Source of the DNA: an uncultured Dialister sp.
GTDB taxonomy: Bacteria; Bacillota; Negativicutes; Veillonellales; Dialisteraceae
Direction: 5' to 3'
Assembly (NCBI GenBank): GCA_902462205.1
Contig: CABQAR010000002.1
Location: 62,001-126,000 of the forward strand
DNA: 64,000 nucleotides
Shown here: positions 60,581 to 64,000 of the stretch, piece after piece
Layout: each line of letters opens with the position of its first letter
Position numbering within the stretch: the first letter of the stretch is position 1
The notes under the pieces: generated by a model
Told to the model about the DNA's origin: nothing
The model's database searches: none
The model's input: only the letters and a program-made list of their open reading frames with translations
Position numbers and translations under genes: made by a program

Positions 60581-61903
60581 CTATTTTCTTACCTGAGGAA
60601 ATTCCTGATTGATGACTTCTGCAATCTGCTTTTTGGCACGCCAGTCGGGGTGGAGTCCGTCGGCGGCCAGCTCTGTCGGCATCTCATCGTATGCTTCAAA
60701 CGGCTTTGCCGTATCTATATGGATCTGCGTCCGTATCCACGCATTGACCGTATCAAAGGATTCTTTCCAGTGTTCGGCTGTTTCCTGATGGTAATACTTC
60801 ATGATGTTTCCGGGATTGAGCGGCGGCAGTGTCAGAAGCACCGGCAGGATTCCGTGCGCCCTGCATTTTTCCTGCAGCAGCTCCAGATCGCGGATGGCTT
60901 CTTCCGGAGAACCGCCTCGGCGCAGATTATTCGTCCCTGCCATGATGAGCAGCGTTTCCACATGGAAGGGAAGCACATCCCTTTCAAACCGTTCCACGAT
61001 CATATGGCTTTCGTCCCCGCTGCGGGACATGTTCATCGTGGGAAAATCCAGATAAGAAGCATAATTATAAGGCCAGTCCGCCGGACTGTATGACATGCGT
61101 CCTCCGCCGTGGCTGATGCTGTCTCCCAGTATCCCGACCTTCCAGTCTTCTTCCGTGTCATTCACGATTTTCTGCGCACGGCTCCATTCCCCGACAGGCC
61201 CGCCATCCGCATCCAGTCCGCGCACTCTCCAGTAAATCGTCCCCAATCGCGGCGTGGTATCAAACAGTTCTGGAATGACGACACGGCCGGAATCGATCCT
61301 GTGGACAGAAGGTTCTGCTCCCCGTGGATTTTCCGGCTCCTCGTCGGTAATTTCGACTTCATATGAGGCAGCGCCCGGTATCTTCACGAAGGAATACGCC
61401 GGATACAGCAGGACTGTCCCGTTTCCCTCGTGATATTTCACACGGGACACAGGGGCATAGCGGTCTGGTTTCTTTGCCGTGGCTTCAAGCTCCGCCGGTA
61501 CGGAGTAGGAAGAAATAACCTCCCTGTCCAGATTGACAGCCCTGACGCGCCAGTATAATTTGCCCGGCCCGCGGTAATTTTTCCATATCCCGCTGTCGAT
61601 AATCACGCCGTTTCTGAACACGTGCGGATCTTCATATATGGCAGGCCGTATTTCTTCATGTCCGAAATATGACACCTGCGGAATGATCTGGAGGGAATAC
61701 CAGACGGCATCCGGATTCTCCGGCCATTCAAGAAATAAAAGCCCCGCATCCTCCGTATTTCCGCTTTCCTGTATGTTATGAGAAGATATTATATTTTCAG
61801 ACGGCATCATCTTTTGTTCCTGATTGGAAGGCGCTTCTGCCCCCAACGCAACGGTAGCCGACGTACAGATCAAAAAAAACAGAGAGGCAAGTATCCTCTT
61901 CAT
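60581..61903 (-). CDS. Secreted SGNH/GDSL hydrolase
   Basis: 440 residues. Signal peptide MKRILASLFFLICTSATVAL, cut near GA-EAP. Two fibronectin-III-like beta domains (about 50-145 and 150-240, each with an IYWRVRGLD/LYWRVRAVN strand) precede the hydrolase. Its catalytic blocks are GILGDSISHGG (Ser), the Gly of MSRSGDES, GTNN, and DGLHPD (Asp-His). Such enzymes remove acyl groups from glycans or lipids in the envelope. The ATG at 61903 has AAGGGG at 7 nt; the codon before it is TTG. Confidence 0.88.
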   Translation of the reverse strand: MKRILASLFFLICTSATVALGAEAPSNQEQKMMPSENIISSHNIQESGNTEDAGLLFLEWPENPDAVWYSLQIIPQVSYFGHEEIRPAIYEDPHVFRNGVIIDSGIWKNYRGPGKLYWRVRAVNLDREVISSYSVPAELEATAKKPDRYAPVSRVKYHEGNGTVLLYPAYSFVKIPGAASYEVEITDEEPENPRGAEPSVHRIDSGRVVIPELFDTTPRLGTIYWRVRGLDADGGPVGEWSRAQKIVNDTEEDWKVGILGDSISHGGGRMSYSPADWPYNYASYLDFPTMNMSRSGDESHMIVERFERDVLPFHVETLLIMAGTNNLRRGGSPEEAIRDLELLQEKCRAHGILPVLLTLPPLNPGNIMKYYHQETAEHWKESFDTVNAWIRTQIHIDTAKPFEAYDEMPTELAADGLHPDWRAKKQIAEVINQEFPQVRK

Positions 61904-62011
61904 CAAAAATCCCCTTTCCTTTCACACATAGCAAAAGTATAAGGAATTCGCGTAAAAATTACAAACAGGCAGGCTGCCGCGTTTTCCTGCGGAATAACGA
62001 TATTTCACCAT

Positions 62012-62043
62012 AAAAAAAGAGACTATCCGCCGATAATCTCTTC
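62012..62043 (-). terminator. Terminator of the ADP-ribosylglycohydrolase-like gene
   Basis: AAGAGATTATC pairs with GATAGTCTCTT (one wobble), followed by TTTTTTTA. Confidence 0.8.
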
Positions 62044-62051
62044 TTCCTGCT

Positions 62052-63131
62052 TCAGACCGGTTTTTCTTTTTTCTTCTGCATCCGTTTTTCGTACAGATGG
62101 AATAATTTTTCAGACAGGCCGAGAATGATCTCTTTCCCCTCCAGCAGGTCATACCAATAGCCGGGAATGAACGAGTCCCCGAACCGTACTCCCTGGATGG
62201 AGCCTGCCAGGGCTGCCGTCGTCGCGCTGTTTCCATCGTGATTTCCTGCGATGATGACCGAATCCAGCGGATCATCCACCGCCAGACAGGCATATACGGC
62301 AATGGCAAGCGCTTCATCCGCCTGCTCTCCGCTCCCGAGGGAATGGATGCTGTCGACATGGTCCCACACGACTCCGTTTCCGGCCGGATGGTCATTGGCC
62401 TGCTGCTCCGCCGCCGAAAGGAGCGTGGTGATGCTGTCTGCCTTATGCAGCTTATTCAGAAGCCCGTGAATCCTTTCCAACGCCTTTGGCAGGGACATGC
62501 CTGCCGCCAGACAGGAAATCAGGGCCGCCACCGCACCGGCCGTATAGTAGGCCACCGGATTGGAATGGGAAAAGGCGCCCGCCCTCATGCCTGCTTCGAA
62601 AGCCGCTTTGCTGTCCCCTGCATACAGGAGGCCGATGGGAACCACCCGTTCCAATGCGCCGCTTCCCTTACTGTCATTGATTTTATTCTTCAACGTGCCG
62701 ATCTGGTCACCGGCAAACGCATTTAACAGCCCTTCCTCCGGTTTCCTGCGGGAATGCATGAATTTCTCACGAACAAGGCAGATTTCCTTCTCATGGGGCT
62801 GCCGTCTCATCCACGTCCGCTGCCCCCTCCGCGGTTCTTCTCCTGTCTGGCTGTAAAACCAGCGCATATATCCGCGGTACAGCCCTTCCGATTCCTCCAA
62901 TTTTTTCGCATCTGCCCATAGAAGTCCGTCGACTGTCGCCAGTTCCATCTGCGTATTTCCTGTCACAGGAGCCAGATTTCCGCACTGCGGGCTCCGCACC
63001 AGAGTACGCAGTCCAAACGGTCCATACCTATGTTGAATACGGCAGACAGAGAGTCCCAGCAAAGGATAGCCCAGAGCATCGCCGCAGGCGCCGCCAAGAA
63101 GGGCGCCACGGAATTTCTCAATCCCCGTCAT
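62052..63131 (-). CDS. ADP-ribosylglycohydrolase homologue lacking metal-binding Asp residues
   Basis: 359 residues, all-helical DraG/ARH fold. GALLGGACGDALGYP (about 9-23) is the N-terminal signature. The first metal motif, normally (S/T)DDTQM, is TGNTQM (57-62). The second, normally N-H-x-G-D-S-D-S/T in this branch, is NHDGNSAT (297-304). All four Asp that hold the Mg2+ pair are therefore replaced, although the fold motifs around them are kept. It may bind ADP-ribose without hydrolysing it, or have a new role. GGGAGG is before the ATG. Confidence 0.8.
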   Translation of the reverse strand: MTGIEKFRGALLGGACGDALGYPLLGLSVCRIQHRYGPFGLRTLVRSPQCGNLAPVTGNTQMELATVDGLLWADAKKLEESEGLYRGYMRWFYSQTGEEPRRGQRTWMRRQPHEKEICLVREKFMHSRRKPEEGLLNAFAGDQIGTLKNKINDSKGSGALERVVPIGLLYAGDSKAAFEAGMRAGAFSHSNPVAYYTAGAVAALISCLAAGMSLPKALERIHGLLNKLHKADSITTLLSAAEQQANDHPAGNGVVWDHVDSIHSLGSGEQADEALAIAVYACLAVDDPLDSVIIAGNHDGNSATTAALAGSIQGVRFGDSFIPGYWYDLLEGKEIILGLSEKLFHLYEKRMQKKKEKPV

Positions 63132-63813
63132 GTTTCCTCCCTCAATCCAACCAAAAACCTTACCACATAAATAATCACTGAAATACCTTCATACAAACGA
63201 GGGAAAATAAAAGTTTCCGCAAATCCCGAATTCACAGAAACAAGGGTGAAAATACACTAAAATAACTCTTATTTGATATTTATATTCGTATATATTGTAG
63301 CACAGTCAGCCGATTTAATCACGTTAAGCCGACCGCAATCAAAAAGCCGGTACCCTACTCGGAGAGCATCCGGCAAAATAATCTACATTTGATGGAATGA
63401 GTTGGTTATCAGCAGACAGGAGTCGGTAAACAGTAGACAGTAATGAGTAGCCAATCCCCTTATCCTCTGCCAGATCCTTACCCGACCACCAATAAAAGCG
63501 AAGAATCCGGGCATTGATTGCAGGTCTTAAATACAATCCGTATGCTTCCACCGTACACGGGGGAAGTACTGCCGAATGGCAGGGATAGGGGCAAGAGTGA
63601 GTACACATTTTCTCATGCCTGTCAATTATAACAACTAAGAACTATCAACTAACTACTTTTTCTGATTTCTACTTTCTGACATCTGACTACTGATCACTGT
63701 CTACTCTCTGTCGTCTGATTTCTGTTTTCCGACTTCTAACCACTGTCTACTGTCACTACATCCTCGCCGCCATATATTTTGTTGCGGCGCACCGCCATTC
63801 CTCACTCCTCATT
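63132..63813. repeat. Non-coding, repeat-like region with structured segments
   Basis: No supported gene; an 89-codon minus-strand frame (63339-63608) has no SD and its end simply translates the repeats. Positions 63408-63445 (CAGTAGACAGT-like) and 63690-63760 (ACTGTCTACTG, CTGTCTACTCTCTG) hold imperfect repeats in opposite orientations. Between them, 63545-63630 can fold into several short hairpins (CTGCC-GAAT-GGCAG; GGCAaGAG with CTCaTGCC). It has the look of a degraded or multicopy intergenic element. Confidence 0.5.
63340..63376 (-). terminator. Possible terminator downstream of the repeat region
   Basis: GCCGG pairs with CCGGC across about 19 nt, then TTTTTGA on the minus strand. It may end the transcript of the radical SAM gene or of an RNA from the repeat region. 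Confidence 0.45.
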
Positions 63814-64000
63814 TCAAATTCCTAATTTCTCCACCCCTGTCCCGTCGAAGGCAGGGATGAAGGACTGGTCGGAGGACTCTTTTTGCTGCACATAACCGTC
63901 TTCTATGCCCAGCTCCTCCATGCAGGCTTCCGCCTCTGCATATTCCTCATCCGTGATCCGTCTGTTGATTTCAGGGAATTCCTCCGCCCTTCCGCAGGGA
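63814..64000 (-). CDS. C-terminal end of a radical SAM protein (PflA-like), cut by the window edge
   Basis: 62 codons to a TGA at 63814. CGRAEEFPEINRRITDEEYA, LGIEDGYVQQ and SFIPAFDGTGV resemble the tail of pyruvate-formate-lyase-activase-like radical SAM proteins, where FPEINR...ITxEEY and ESFIPxFD recur. The SAM/iron-sulfur part lies outside the window, so the call rests on the tail only. Confidence 0.6.
   Translation of the reverse strand, partial: PCGRAEEFPEINRRITDEEYAEAEACMEELGIEDGYVQQKESSDQSFIPAFDGTGVEKLGI

Noticed and set aside
63339..63608. 89-codon minus-strand frame in the repeat region
   Set aside because: No SD; its last third is a translation of the CTGTCTACT-type repeats, and it ends in a terminator-like hairpin.

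Overview
The window looks like a chromosome segment of a diderm Firmicute of the class Negativicutes, most likely Veillonellaceae and probably Dialister or a close relative. The signs are an SLH-domain plus coiled-coil plus beta-barrel porin of the OmpM type, trimeric autotransporters with ESPR signal sequences, a TonB-dependent receptor, and Firmicute-style gene orders (mltG-trmR-trhP; rpmH-rnpA-yidD-yidC-khpB). The genus is inferred, since no rRNA gene is present.

Layout. 0-5.2 kb: the first codons of a second OmpM-like gene at the left edge, two secreted proteins of unknown function, tatD, and a yjiH-yjiG-M20 amidohydrolase operon. 5.3-12.6 kb: tRNA-Gly(CCC) and two YadA-type adhesin genes. 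The first is split by a nine-G tract at its signal-peptide cleavage region and is out of frame here. Its promoter/ESPR region is duplicated just upstream as a 25-codon minigene. The second adhesin carries an SLH domain after its membrane anchor. 13.3-18.2 kb: two P1B metal ATPases, a free HMA protein and a divergent ArsR/SmtB regulator. 18.3-25.4 kb: the complete F1Fo ATP synthase operon. 25.5-27.8 kb: wecB and wecA for surface polysaccharide. 28.1 kb: a candidate small RNA with anti-Shine-Dalgarno motifs. 28.4-37.2 kb: two secreted proteins, pncB, a flavin-binding-like protein, the mltG-trmR-trhP cluster and small proteins including a variant peptide deformylase. 37.3-46.5 kb: an apparently AT-richer block with a TonB receptor, a two-permease ABC importer and a large ATPase fused to an iron-sulfur reductase-like domain. 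46.7-47.1 kb: tRNA-Ala(GGC) followed by 152-bp tandem repeats that copy its 3' end. 47.2-52.8 kb: a phosphatase, a FliB-like protein, a secreted protein, then csoR-copA, where copA has an internal start that could yield free CopZ. 53.7-56.5 kb: khpB-yidC and yidD-rnpA-rpmH. 56.7-64 kb: a small secreted protein, trpF, a DUF362 protein, OmpM, a secreted SGNH hydrolase, an ADP-ribosylglycohydrolase homologue without its metal-binding Asp residues, a repeat-like region, and the 3' end of a radical SAM gene.

Main themes are envelope biology (OmpM tethering, phase-variable adhesion, YidC/YidD insertion, MltG, WecA/WecB), metal handling (three P1B ATPases, CsoR, ArsR, TonB/ABC uptake) and energy supply (ATP synthase). 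The strongest candidates for undescribed biology are the G-tract adhesin with an intrinsic-terminator-like hairpin inside its signal-peptide codons, the SLH-tethered trimeric autotransporter, the candidate anti-SD small RNA, the internal CopZ start in copA, and the metallophore-uptake cluster beside an ATP-driven reductase-like protein. All calls come from reading the sequence; no database search was run.
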